Positions 52,465 to 61,034 of a DNA stretch of 64,000 bases are shown here, piece by piece. Made by a program: the position numbers and the translations under genes. Under the pieces are notes generated by a model. That model was given only the letters and a program-made list of their open reading frames with translations, was not told the DNA's origin and ran no database searches. Numbering within the stretch: position 1 is the first letter of the stretch; every line of letters begins with the position of its first letter. The DNA is from Gemmatimonadota bacterium (GTDB taxonomy: Bacteria; Gemmatimonadota; Gemmatimonadetes; Longimicrobiales; Gaopeijiaceae), in NCBI GenBank assembly GCA_016209885.1, contig JACQVF010000006.1, positions 1 to 64,000 on the forward strand. Direction: 5' to 3'.

Positions 52465-52915
52465 CCTCCTCTGACGTCTCGGCCCCGCCGTGCAGCCAGG
52501 CGCGCGCCAGGGAAGTGAGGACCGCCACCAGATCGGTGAAGCGCGCGGGCTTCACCACATAACCGTCGACGTTCAGAGCCCGCGCGCGCTCCATATCCTT
52601 CGGCTCCGATGACGACGTGAGCACCACCACCGGCACCGACTCGAAGCCGCCTTCACGGCGCAGCCACTCGAGCACCTCGAAACCGGATCGCACAGGGAGG
52701 CTCAGATCCAGCAGCACGAGAGCCGGCAGAGGATTGCTCGCCTCCACTTCCGCCGCGCCCGCTCGAAGATACGCGATGGCCGCCTCACCGTCCCCCACCA
52801 CGTGCAGGGGGCTGCCGATGCGCGCGTCCCTGAGCGCCAGACGCACCAGGAGCGCATAGTCCGCGTTGTCCTCCACCAGCAGGACCGGACCCAGCTTCGC
52901 GCTGCCTGCCGCCAT
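52445..52915 (-). CDS. Rcp1-like single-domain response regulator
   Basis: This is a 156-residue receiver of the type paired with phytochrome-like kinases. LLVEDNADYALLVRLAL opens it, phospho-Asp70 lies in LVLLDLSLP, and VVLTSSSEPKDMERA and YVVKPA complete the pocket. It has no output domain. The ATG at 52915 follows GAGAGG by 7 nt. The gene overlaps the downstream kinase, so the two form a two-gene unit facing the che operon; the pair may connect to the two Hpt proteins. Confidence 0.87.
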   Translation of the reverse strand: MAAGSAKLGPVLLVEDNADYALLVRLALRDARIGSPLHVVGDGEAAIAYLRAGAAEVEASNPLPALVLLDLSLPVRSGFEVLEWLRREGGFESVPVVVLTSSSEPKDMERARALNVDGYVVKPARFTDLVAVLTSLARAWLHGGAETSEEGAEALG

Positions 52916-53599
52916 TGCTTCGCCTCTCAAGGCAGTCCGAAGGCGAGCGGTGCACAATTGGAGGCGCCGCGTTCACTCGGAGCGGGCACGTGCTCCCAAC
53001 AGCCGCACCCCCCGCCACCCGCGCACCGCAGCGCAACGCATGGACACAAATATACCGTCCCCTTCGACGGGGGCGGCTCGTGAGGAGAGAACGCTCGAAG
53101 GCGGGGCGCACACCAAAACGCCCCTGAAGCCCGCGCCTCAGTCCGCCCGGAAGACCTGACGCGGAACCGCACCGGACCACTACACGGGCTTCACGGCTCC
53201 CTGTTAGATAGTGCAGCCCGCCGGTTAGCGCAAGGTCCTTTCTGGTCTTACCCGCCTCACCCGCCTCGCCCCGTCACGCCATCAAGAGGCCGTGGGAAGC
53301 AAGCCTACGTTCTGGCGAATAATAACGGATTGCCGTCTGCGCCCACGTCCTGCATCTTAACAGCTCGCTGAAGAACAGCGACCCGTTGGAAGGGACGTGG
53401 CGCCTGGCCGCGGGCGGAGGAGGCGGTGGCCGCACGCAGCCCTATGGAGGACCACGGATGGGAAGGGCCATCGGAGCTCTACGAGCAGATCCGCATTTCT
53501 TGGACGAATAGGCGGTGGGGGGCGGGGCGAGGGTCACGAGGGACGGCGCCCGGTAGGCAGCGCGAACCCGCGGCGCAGAGACCGAAAGGAGTGGCACAG
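52916..53599. other. 684-nt gap with promoter-like and repeat elements
   Basis: No gene is supported, although one open frame reads in from 53426 ahead of the lipoprotein. The minus strand has TATATT at 53049-53054, a possible -10 for the kinase/regulator pair, without a matching -35. Repeat copy D lies at 53358-53378. A GGTTAGCG string near 53222 resembles the tandem unit at 1814. The stretch 53315-53335 (GAATAATAACGG) is AT-rich. Confidence 0.4.
53358..53378 (-). repeat. Dispersed 21-nt repeat, copy D (reversed)
   Basis: The minus strand reads GTTCTTCAGCGAGCTGTTA, nearly the consensus. It lies in the gap upstream of the lipoprotein gene at 53600. Confidence 0.6.
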
Positions 53600-54220
53600 A
53601 TGGAGCGCAAAGCGGTTGTCGCGGGCCTGTTGATCGCCGCGATCGCGGCGTGCGGCCAGCAGGCGGCCGAGCAGCAGGAAACCGGGGGCTCCGCCCCGGA
53701 GGCCATGCCGGCTGCGGCTCCCACCCGGGGAAGCACAGAGTGGAAGATCCAGAACGCGCTGGCCGCGGCGCCGGCGGAAATCGCGGCTGGGGCGACCGTC
53801 ATGGACTGGCCGGCCACCGAGGGCGGCGAGCCGATGCAGCTTCAGGCCGGCACGAACGGCTGGACGTGCTTTCCCACCACCCCCCAGACTCTGGCGGCGG
53901 CGTCCGACGACGACCCCATGTGCCTGGACTCGGTATGGGCGGCGTTCGGCGGGGCCTGGGCCGCCAGGAAGCCCCCGCAGGTCACTCAGCTCGGGCTCGG
54001 CTACATGCTGCAGGGCGACGCGGGCGGCAGCGGCACCGATCCGTTCGCCGCGGGCCCGACGGCGGACAACCAATGGGTGCGTTCCGGGCCGCACGTCATG
54101 ATTGTGGTGCCGGATACCAGGATCCTGGACGCGCTCCCGGGGGAGCCGAGCGGCGGCGGGCCCTGGGTCATGTGGAAGGGCACCCGCTGGGCGCATGTGA
54201 TGATGCCGGTCGCCCGCTGA
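53600..54220 (+). CDS. Lipoprotein of unknown function
   Basis: This is a 206-residue exported lipoprotein. The signal AGLLIAAIAACG has its lipobox Cys at about residue 18. The mature region contains TEWKIQNALAAAPAEIAAGATV, NGWTCFPTTP, DDDPMCLDSVWAAF, GLGYMLQGDAGGSGTDP and GPHVMIVVPDTRILDALP, then a terminal PWVMWKGTRWAHVMMPV. The two cysteines of the TCFP and PMCLD segments could form a disulfide. The pattern recurs in periplasmic proteins annotated only as hypothetical. AGGAG lies about 9 nt before the ATG. Confidence 0.65.
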   Translation: MERKAVVAGLLIAAIAACGQQAAEQQETGGSAPEAMPAAAPTRGSTEWKIQNALAAAPAEIAAGATVMDWPATEGGEPMQLQAGTNGWTCFPTTPQTLAAASDDDPMCLDSVWAAFGGAWAARKPPQVTQLGLGYMLQGDAGGSGTDPFAAGPTADNQWVRSGPHVMIVVPDTRILDALPGEPSGGGPWVMWKGTRWAHVMMPVAR

Positions 54221-54566
54221 CGACGGCGAGCTGAGAACTCGGAGCGAGGGTCGAGGCCCTGGGCGGTGCGCGGCGGTGCCGCGGTCCGGACAGCGAAAGT
54301 GGAGTGGGCCGCGAATCACCGCCCGGGGCCCGCCCTTGCGGTAGTGGGTGCGGCGGTGTGGGAGCCCACGGGAAGCTCCCGCCCGGCGCCGTGCGCCCTC
54401 CAACCTTGCCGGGGCGCGATCCCGGTGCAATTGCCTTCCGCGGTCGTTCCACGCGTTGAGCCGCATCTCCGGGCCAGCGTCAAGTAGCCTGTAAGGCGTA
54501 CCGGGAGGCAAGCCTCGGCGCAGGTGTCCCCCTGCTGGAAACTGGCCGTGTCGGTATCTTGGCGCC
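54221..54566. other. 346-nt gap upstream of zinc dehydrogenase
   Basis: Nothing gene-like was seen. Sequence around 54335-54375 is GC-rich with short inverted repeats but no clear terminator. Confidence 0.35.
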
Positions 54567-55817
54567 ATGCGCGCGATCGCGTTCAGCGTCTCGATCCCAC
54601 GCTATCTCGTGGGCCGGACCTTCCGTCGCATCAGCGATCGGGCGGTGTTCGGGCGGGTAAGCGGCGTCCGGCTGGCGGAGGTCCCTGACCCCCCGCTCCC
54701 GGGGCCGCACTGGGTGCGGCTCGAGGTGATGCTCTCAGGTATTTGTGGGAGCGACATCGGCAACCTCACGTTCCGGGCGAGCCCGGCCATGGAGCCGTTC
54801 GCATCCTTCCCTGCGGTGCTGGGCCACGAGATCCTGGGTCGCGTCGTCGAGGTGGGCGCGGCGGTGTCCCGTGTGCGCCCGGGGCAGCGCGTGGTCGTGG
54901 ATCCCGTGATATCGTGTGCGGTGCGCGGGTATGACGGAGCGGCATGGTGCCGATCGTGTCGGGGCGGGCTGCCGGCGACCTGCGAGCGTGCAGGCGAGGA
55001 GGGTCCACTCGTGGTGGACGGCCGACCGCTCGCCCGGGGGCTCACCATCGGCTACCACCGCGATCTGCCCGGCGGGTGGAGCGAGGGCATGATCGCGCAC
55101 GAAAGCCAACTTTATCCCGTGGCCGACGAGCTGGATGCCCGGGCGGCCGCGCTCATCGAGCCGTTGTCGATCGGCGTGCACGGGGCGCTGCGGTTGGGCC
55201 CGGCCGCGGACGACCCGGTGCTCGTCATCGGCAGCGGGCCGATCGCCCTGGGGACCATCTGGGCGCTGCGCGCCACCGGGTTCGAGGGCCTGCTCATCGC
55301 CCAGACGAAGCGCAGGCACGAGGCGGAGCTGGCGGCGGTATTCGGTGCGACGCAAGTCGTGGCACCGGGCGACCCCGCGCGAGAGGCGCTCATCGGCACG
55401 GGTGCGTCCGCATACCTGCCGCTCGTGGGCCCGGAGGTCTACGCGGGCGGTGGCTTCACGCTCATCTTCGACTGCGTGGGCAGTGCCGTCAGCCTGGACC
55501 AGGCGCTGCGGTTTGCGGCGGCGCGCGGCCGAATTGTCGTCCTCGGCTGCGCCGGCCGGCTCCGCAACCTGGACCTCACGTTTCTGTGGGCGCGGGAGCT
55601 GGAGGTGCGGGGCGTCCTCTGCTACGGGCGGGAGTCGTGGCGGGGGATGGCTCTCCACACGTTCGAGGTCACGCATCAGCTCCTGTGCGAGACGGCGGCG
55701 CCGGTGGCCCGCATGGTCACGGAGATCTTCCCCCTCGAGCACTACCGTGACGCACTGTCCGCCGCCGCGCACCACGGGCGCAGCGGCGCCGTCAAGGTAC
55801 TGTTGGCTCCCCGATAG
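54567..55817 (+). CDS. Zinc-dependent MDR dehydrogenase
   Basis: This is a 416-residue medium-chain dehydrogenase. The catalytic zinc site includes Cys60 (LSGICGSDIG) and a His in LGHEILGRVV; VISCAVRG, AWCRSC and PATCE supply the four structural-zinc cysteines. The NAD(P) motif is VIGSGPIALGTIWAL. It resembles threonine/sorbitol-type dehydrogenases but is longer than usual (about 350), with an added N-terminal segment and a longer loop before the structural zinc. The substrate is unknown. Confidence 0.85.
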   Translation: MRAIAFSVSIPRYLVGRTFRRISDRAVFGRVSGVRLAEVPDPPLPGPHWVRLEVMLSGICGSDIGNLTFRASPAMEPFASFPAVLGHEILGRVVEVGAAVSRVRPGQRVVVDPVISCAVRGYDGAAWCRSCRGGLPATCERAGEEGPLVVDGRPLARGLTIGYHRDLPGGWSEGMIAHESQLYPVADELDARAAALIEPLSIGVHGALRLGPAADDPVLVIGSGPIALGTIWALRATGFEGLLIAQTKRRHEAELAAVFGATQVVAPGDPAREALIGTGASAYLPLVGPEVYAGGGFTLIFDCVGSAVSLDQALRFAAARGRIVVLGCAGRLRNLDLTFLWARELEVRGVLCYGRESWRGMALHTFEVTHQLLCETAAPVARMVTEIFPLEHYRDALSAAAHHGRSGAVKVLLAPR

Positions 55818-55941
55818 CGTGGTTCTGCCGCCGTCGGGAAGAACGCGGCGAACTGGGGCCTGCCCCGTCGCGGAACGCGCGACCCCCGCGTAAGTTTCGG
55901 TCGCGCGGTTCGGCTGGCGCTTTGCGGCTCGGAGGAAGTCG

Positions 55942-57405
55942 TTGCCCATGAGTAGGCGGACCCGCTCCGGGCTCCCGCGGCTTCGCGGCGCGGTGACGGC
56001 TGTCCTGGCGGCGGCCGTGGCCGGGTGCGCGGTGAACCCTGCCACCGGTGAGCGGCAGCTCAGCCTGATCGGCGAGGGTCGGGAGATCGAGATGGGCCGG
56101 GAGTACGACCGGGGCGTCGTCTCATCACTCGGTCTCTATCCGGACTCGGTGCTTCAGGAGCATGTGGCGGCGCTGGGTCGACGGCTGGCCATGCTCTCGG
56201 AGCGGCCGAGCCTGCCGTGGGCGTTCCGCGTTGTGGATGATCCGGTCGTCAACGCGTTCGCGCTGCCCGGCGGGTTCATCTACATCACGCGCGGGATCCT
56301 GGCGCACTTCGGGTCCGAGGCGCAACTCGCGGCGGTTCTCGGCCATGAGATCGGGCACGTGACAGCGCGGCACTCCGTGTCCCAGATGAGCAAGCAGCAG
56401 CTCGCGCAGCTCGGGCTCGGCGTGGGAGCGATCCTGGCGCCGGAAGTGGCGGGATACGCGGACGTGGCCCAGGCCGCCCTGGGCGTGCTGTTCCTCAAGT
56501 TCAGCCGGGACGACGAGCGGCAGGCGGACGATCTCGGGCTCCGTTACATGCGGCGGGCGAGCTACGACCCGCGCGAGATGATCAGCGTATTCACCATGCT
56601 GGATCGGGTGAGTGCGCCCTCGGGTCGGACGCCCGACTGGTTGTCCACGCACCCGAACCCGGAGAACCGGCGGGAGCGCATTGAGCAACGCGTTACGGGC
56701 GAGCCGCCTGGGCCAGCCGATACGATCGTGAACCGCGATGCCTATCTCGCGCGCCTCGACGGGCTCGTCTACGGCGAGAACCCGCGCGAGGGCTTCTTCC
56801 GGGGGAGCGAGTTCCTCCATCCCGAATTGCGCTTCCGACTCACGTTTCCGGAGGGTTGGAGCGGCAGCAACCAGAAGCAGGCGGTGGTCGCCGTGGCCCC
56901 CGGGAAGGATGCGATCATGCAGCTCTCTCTGGCAGAGGAGACGACGCCGGCGGCGGCTGCGCGGCGGTTCTTCGCGCAGGAGGGCGTGGCCGACGTGGGA
57001 TGGTCCGCGGGCGAGATCAACGGGTTGCCCGCGGCCGCCGGCAGCTTTGCCGCGGTAGGCGAGGGCGGCAGGATCCTCGGCAGCGTGGCGTTCGTCGCCT
57101 ACGCAGCGGCGGTCTACCGGCTCCTCGGCTATGCGGGCGAGGCTCAGTGGCGCGCACACCAGGGCGCGGCCGACCGCGCAATCCGGAGCTTTCGGCCGCT
57201 CACGGATCCGGCGGCCCTGGGCGTGCAGCCGTGGCGCATGCGCGTCGTGCGCATCGACCGCTCGATGACCGTGCGCGAGTTCGCCGAGCGATATCCCGGG
57301 CCGGTGACCGCAGACGTCCTGGCCCAGCTCAACAACGTCGCGGCGAATGCACGGCTCGAGCCTGGCGTCCTGATGAAGCGCGTCGAGGGGCAGCGCCTGC
57401 CGTAG
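55942..57405 (+). CDS. Periplasmic M48 family metalloprotease lipoprotein
   Basis: This is a protein of about 487 residues. The signal/lipobox ends at Cys29 (AAAVAGC). The M48 catalytic domain has HEIGH (H135, E136, H139 in AVLGHEIGHVTARH), the third ligand in DDERQADDLGLRYM, and the upstream FALPGGFIYITRGIL strand, as in BepA/LoiP and YggG. The second half (about 290-487) is an added domain with a LysM-like C-terminal segment (MTVREFAERYPG and QLNNVAANARLEPG). It probably performs envelope quality control. A TTG start at 55942 fits GGAGG at 6 nt; ATG 55948 is also possible. Confidence 0.85.
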   Translation: MPMSRRTRSGLPRLRGAVTAVLAAAVAGCAVNPATGERQLSLIGEGREIEMGREYDRGVVSSLGLYPDSVLQEHVAALGRRLAMLSERPSLPWAFRVVDDPVVNAFALPGGFIYITRGILAHFGSEAQLAAVLGHEIGHVTARHSVSQMSKQQLAQLGLGVGAILAPEVAGYADVAQAALGVLFLKFSRDDERQADDLGLRYMRRASYDPREMISVFTMLDRVSAPSGRTPDWLSTHPNPENRRERIEQRVTGEPPGPADTIVNRDAYLARLDGLVYGENPREGFFRGSEFLHPELRFRLTFPEGWSGSNQKQAVVAVAPGKDAIMQLSLAEETTPAAAARRFFAQEGVADVGWSAGEINGLPAAAGSFAAVGEGGRILGSVAFVAYAAAVYRLLGYAGEAQWRAHQGAADRAIRSFRPLTDPAALGVQPWRMRVVRIDRSMTVREFAERYPGPVTADVLAQLNNVAANARLEPGVLMKRVEGQRLP

Positions 57406-57438
57406 CTGCCGGGGCCTCATATCCCGGAGGAGCATACC

Positions 57439-59127
57439 ATGGAAGCATGCGACTCGCGTCTCCTGCCCGGCGGACGGCTCCGTGCGTCGGGGCGCGTCGC
57501 GGCTCGCGCCGCCCTCCTCGCGGCGGTCGCAGCGCTGGCCTCCGCGTGTGCCCCGCCTGCGTCCCAGGAACAGGCGGGCGGCGCGGGGGCCGCCTACGAC
57601 CTCTTGATTCGCGGCGGAACCGTGGTGGACGGCACGGGCGAAGCGGCCTACCGGGCTGACGTCGCGATTCAGGGCGACCGCATCGTGCGGGTGGATCGCA
57701 GCGGGATCCCGGCGGACGATGCGGCGGAGGTGCTGGAGGCGGAGGGGCTCATCGTCGCGCCAGGTTTCTTCGACAATCATGCTCATATCGCGACGAACAT
57801 CCACGAGTACCCGCTGGCCGAGAATTTCATCCGCCAGGGAATTACGACCATCCTGGCGACCCTCCATGGCGGCGAGCAGCCGTATCCGCTGCGTGACTAC
57901 ATCGCGTCCCTCCAGGTCGCGCCCAACGTGGGCTTCTTCGCGGGCCACAGCTTCGCGCGCCAGCGCGTGATCGGGCTCGACAACCGCGATCCCACCCCCG
58001 GGGAGCTGGAGGAGATGAAGCGGCTCGTCGAGGAGACGATGAAGGACGGCGCCCTCGGCCTCTCGACCGGGCTCGTCTACGTGCCGGCGAACTACGCGAA
58101 GACCGAGGAGGTCATCGAGCTCGCAAGGGTGGCGGCACGCTATGGGGGGATCTACGTCTCCCACATGCGCGACGAGGCGACTGGCCTGCTCGGGTCCGTG
58201 GCCGAGCTCATCCGCATCGCGCGGGAGGCGGGCATCCCCGCCCAGATCAACCACCACAAGGCGGTGGGCCTCACTCAGTGGGGATGGAGCGCGCAGACGA
58301 TCGCCATGGTCGACTCGGCGCGCACGGCGGGACTCGACATCAAGCACGACCTCTACCCTTACACGGCGTCCAGCACCGGCTCCGGCGTGCTCTTCCCCCA
58401 GTGGGCGCTCGCTGGCGGCCCGGACTCCGTGGCGAAGCGGCTGAATGATCCGGAGCTACGTCCGCGCATCGAGGCGGAGATGAAGGACATCTTCATGCAC
58501 GAGCGGGCGGGGAACGACCTCTCGCGCGTCCAGTTCCGCACGGTGCGGTCCGATCCGCACTACGACGGCAAGACGCTGGCCGACCTGGCCCGCGACCGCG
58601 GGCTGCCCCTGACGCTGGAGTCCGGGATCGCGCTGGTCATCGAGCTCGAGCTCAAAGGCGGGTTCAGCGCCATCTACCACAGCATGAACGAGGACGACGT
58701 GATCCGTATCATGCGCCACCCGTACGCCATGTTCGAGACGGACGGCGATCCGCTGGGCCACGGGATCGGCTACCCTCATCCCCGCAGCTACGGTGCGTTC
58801 GCCCGCGTGCTCGGCCGCTACGTGCGCGAGCTGAGTGTGATTCCGCTGGAGGAGGCGATCCGCAAGATGACCTCTCTGGCCGCGGACCAGATTGGGCAGC
58901 CGGAGCGCGGCCGGATCCGCGAGGGGATGTTCGCGGACATCACGGTCTTCGACCCGGCACGGATCCAGGATCGCGCGACCTTCACGGATCCGCACCAGTA
59001 CAGCGTCGGCGTGCATCATGTGATCGTGAATGGCGCGCCGGTGATGCGGGGCGGCGCCCTCATGGGTGCGAAGCCCGGACGCGTGCTCCAGGGGCCGGCG
59101 CGCCCCGCCTTGGCGTCCGCCGGCTGA
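57439..59127 (+). CDS. N-acyl-D-amino-acid deacylase (D-aminoacylase family) lipoprotein
   Basis: This is a 562-residue amidohydrolase, probably periplasmic (lipobox Cys37 in LASAC). YDLLIRGGTVVDGTGEAAY opens the beta-sandwich, FDNHAHI has the metal His pair (H114, H116), and STGLVYVPANYAKTEEVIEL and INHHKAVGL are typical of D-aminoacylases. FETDGDPLGHG has the catalytic Asp. The C-terminal sandwich return is GRIREGMFADITVFDP. GGAGG lies 10 nt before the ATG. Substrates of the family are N-acyl-D-amino acids, with many relatives uncharacterised. Confidence 0.85.
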   Translation: MEACDSRLLPGGRLRASGRVAARAALLAAVAALASACAPPASQEQAGGAGAAYDLLIRGGTVVDGTGEAAYRADVAIQGDRIVRVDRSGIPADDAAEVLEAEGLIVAPGFFDNHAHIATNIHEYPLAENFIRQGITTILATLHGGEQPYPLRDYIASLQVAPNVGFFAGHSFARQRVIGLDNRDPTPGELEEMKRLVEETMKDGALGLSTGLVYVPANYAKTEEVIELARVAARYGGIYVSHMRDEATGLLGSVAELIRIAREAGIPAQINHHKAVGLTQWGWSAQTIAMVDSARTAGLDIKHDLYPYTASSTGSGVLFPQWALAGGPDSVAKRLNDPELRPRIEAEMKDIFMHERAGNDLSRVQFRTVRSDPHYDGKTLADLARDRGLPLTLESGIALVIELELKGGFSAIYHSMNEDDVIRIMRHPYAMFETDGDPLGHGIGYPHPRSYGAFARVLGRYVRELSVIPLEEAIRKMTSLAADQIGQPERGRIREGMFADITVFDPARIQDRATFTDPHQYSVGVHHVIVNGAPVMRGGALMGAKPGRVLQGPARPALASAG

Positions 59128-59239
59128 TCCGCCTGGCGCTCCGCGGCGGCGCGGCTCGCGGCGCGGTGAGCCGTGAAGGTACCACCATGGCCCCGGCCTC
59201 GGCCGCCGCGCGCGGCGGGGGCGAACCAGGACGGGAGGG

Positions 59240-59413
59240 ATGGCGATGGCGGTGAGCGTGTCCACACAGGCGCGGCGTTCCGCGGAGACGACCCCGATCC
59301 CGAACTACGTCGGCGGAGAGTGGGTGCGCGCGTTCTATGGGGATCTGAAGGCGCAGGGCAGGGACGCGATCGAGTTCTACACGGACAAGCGGGTGGTGAT
59401 CTCCCGCTGGTGA
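59240..59413 (+). pseudogene. Relic of methylmalonate-semialdehyde dehydrogenase (internal deletion)
   Basis: A 57-codon frame joins two ends of an aldehyde dehydrogenase. TTPIPNYVGGEWVR is the N-terminus of MmsA-type CoA-acylating dehydrogenases. FYGDLKAQGRDAIEFYTDKR plus VVISRW is the conserved C-terminus (FxGDLxxxGxDxxxFYTxxKxVxxRW). The roughly 430-440 residues between them, with the catalytic Cys and NAD site, are gone, and the join at about codon 30 is in frame. An excellent ribosome site (GGGAGGG) remains. It cannot be enzymatically active; it is either a recent deletion or a small retained peptide. Confidence 0.72.
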
Positions 59414-59439
59414 GCGGGGAAACGAACTTCGCGGCGGAC

Positions 59440-60690
59440 TCAGCGGGTGGCGGTCCGCCTTGCCGGTACGTTCTTGTAGACTTTCCCGCCTTTCATCACG
59501 AAGACGACGCGTCCCACCGCCGTAGGATCCTCTAGCGGGTCGCCGTCCAGCGCGATGATGTCCGCTTCCATCCCCGCCGCGATGGCGCCGATGCGATCCG
59601 CGAGGCCCAGGGACGCCGCCGCCAGTGAGGTCGCCGAGACGATCGCCTTCATGGGCTGCTGCCCGCCCTTCTGCATGCGATACACGAGTTCCTGGTAGTT
59701 GCGGCCGTGGGCGCCGGCGACCCCGTCCGTGCCGAACACCACCTTGAGCCCCGGCACCGTGAGGGCCTGCTTGAACACATTGAGCGCGAGGGGCATGGCG
59801 CGCTCCATGTGAGCGAAGCCCTCCTCCGTGTAATTGCCCACACCCAGAAACTGCGCCTTGTGCTCGAAGTAGTTGCGGAAGACGAGATCGAGGTTCGGAT
59901 CGAAGTACATCCCGTGCCGGCCCATGACCTCGAGCGTTTGCCGGTCGAGGAGCGCCCCGTGCTCGATGGTCGTACAGCCGGCCTCCGCTGAGCGGCGGGC
60001 GCTCTCGGGGCCGTGGGCGTGCACGACCGAGCGCAGTCCCTGCGCCTTCGCTTCGCCGCATGCCGCCTGAACCTGTTCCGGGCTCATCGTAGGCGCACCG
60101 CCGTCCCGGATGCTGGCCGATGCGAAGATCTTGATGACGTCGGCGCCGGCGCGCGCCAGCTCCCGCACGACCTGGCGGATCGAGTCCGGCGAGCCCGTGC
60201 TTTCGTTGATGGACCGGAGCGAAGTCACGATGCGCGGGCCGGGGATGGCCCCGCGGGCGATCCAGTCCCTGAGGTCGGCGTCTTCCGGCGCGCCCAGGCT
60301 CTGCACCGTCGTCACGCCGCTCATGAGCGTGATGTAGGCGTTCTCCACGCCGTACAGCATGATCTGCTGCGGCGTCTCGTTCGCCTCGCGCCGGTGGGTC
60401 TTCCCGTCGCGGTCGAAGTGCCACCCGATGTGCACGTGCGTATCGATGAGCCCGGGTAGCACGGTGAGGCCGGAGAGCTCGTAGGTCACGTCGCCACGGC
60501 CACCCGGCGGAGCCGTGATCTCGGCGATCCGCCCGTGCCGGATCACGATGGCCCGGTCCGCGAGCGTCCCGCCCTTCCCGTCCAGGATTCGCGCGGCCCG
60601 AAGCACGATGCTCTGAGACTGCGGCTGCTGTGCCCGCAGCGTGGGCGCGAGCGCCAGGGTGAGCAGGAGTGCGGTTCGCAGCGCTCTCAT
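59440..60690 (-). CDS. Secreted amidohydrolase (imidazolonepropionase/prolidase-like)
   Basis: This is a 416-residue protein with a signal peptide (RTALLLTLALAPTLRAQQ). Amidohydrolase features include AARILDGKGGTLADRAIVI at the start, DTHVHIGWHFDRDG with the two metal His residues, KIFASASIRDGGAPTM (Lys at the carbamate position), VVHAHGPESARRSAEAG, TTIEHGALLDRQ and FGTDGVAGAHG. It belongs to the group of exported imidazolonepropionase-like hydrolases and Xaa-Pro/Xaa-Arg carboxypeptidases. It is convergent with the dehydrogenase relic. Confidence 0.85.
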   Translation of the reverse strand: MRALRTALLLTLALAPTLRAQQPQSQSIVLRAARILDGKGGTLADRAIVIRHGRIAEITAPPGGRGDVTYELSGLTVLPGLIDTHVHIGWHFDRDGKTHRREANETPQQIMLYGVENAYITLMSGVTTVQSLGAPEDADLRDWIARGAIPGPRIVTSLRSINESTGSPDSIRQVVRELARAGADVIKIFASASIRDGGAPTMSPEQVQAACGEAKAQGLRSVVHAHGPESARRSAEAGCTTIEHGALLDRQTLEVMGRHGMYFDPNLDLVFRNYFEHKAQFLGVGNYTEEGFAHMERAMPLALNVFKQALTVPGLKVVFGTDGVAGAHGRNYQELVYRMQKGGQQPMKAIVSATSLAAASLGLADRIGAIAAGMEADIIALDGDPLEDPTAVGRVVFVMKGGKVYKNVPARRTATR

Positions 60691-61034
60691 GAAGTTCCCT
60701 CGCGAATCGGCGTGCCGGCAGTGGCGCGCGAGATCTTCGTTCGTTTCGCGCGCCCGGTCGCCCCCCGTATATGCGCCGGCGACCGGTCCCGGCGCAATCC
60801 CCGGAGCCTCGGCCCTGAGGGTAGTTCTTCAGCGAGCTGCTATCCGCGTGGTGGGGCAGCGGGGTGGTGCGGTTGCGTGTCGCCCCGGCCGTCCGGTAGA
60901 CTTTCCGACCCGACCGCTGGCAAGCGGGCGAACCCGGACGCGAGGCGACGTTGTGGCAAATGGGCCAGCGGCTCCGCTCTCGCGTGCAGGGTGAACCGCA
61001 GGTCGCGAGGTAAGGACGAGGAGGGAAGAATCCG
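60691..61034. other. 344-nt divergent promoter region with repeat copy E
   Basis: This lies between divergently transcribed amidohydrolase and PQQ-dehydrogenase genes, so both promoters should be here. No consensus -35/-10 pair could be fixed. Repeat copy E occupies 60822-60842. Confidence 0.4.
60822..60842 (+). repeat. Dispersed 21-nt repeat, copy E (closest to consensus)
   Basis: The core TTCTTCAGCGAGCTGCTA is intact. CAGC-GA-GCTG forms a short hairpin and TAG/CTA ends are complementary. Confidence 0.6.

Noticed and set aside
56125-58347. A 740-codon antisense reading frame
   Set aside because: It is opposite the M48 protease and D-aminoacylase genes, and its composition is that of a GC-rich shadow.
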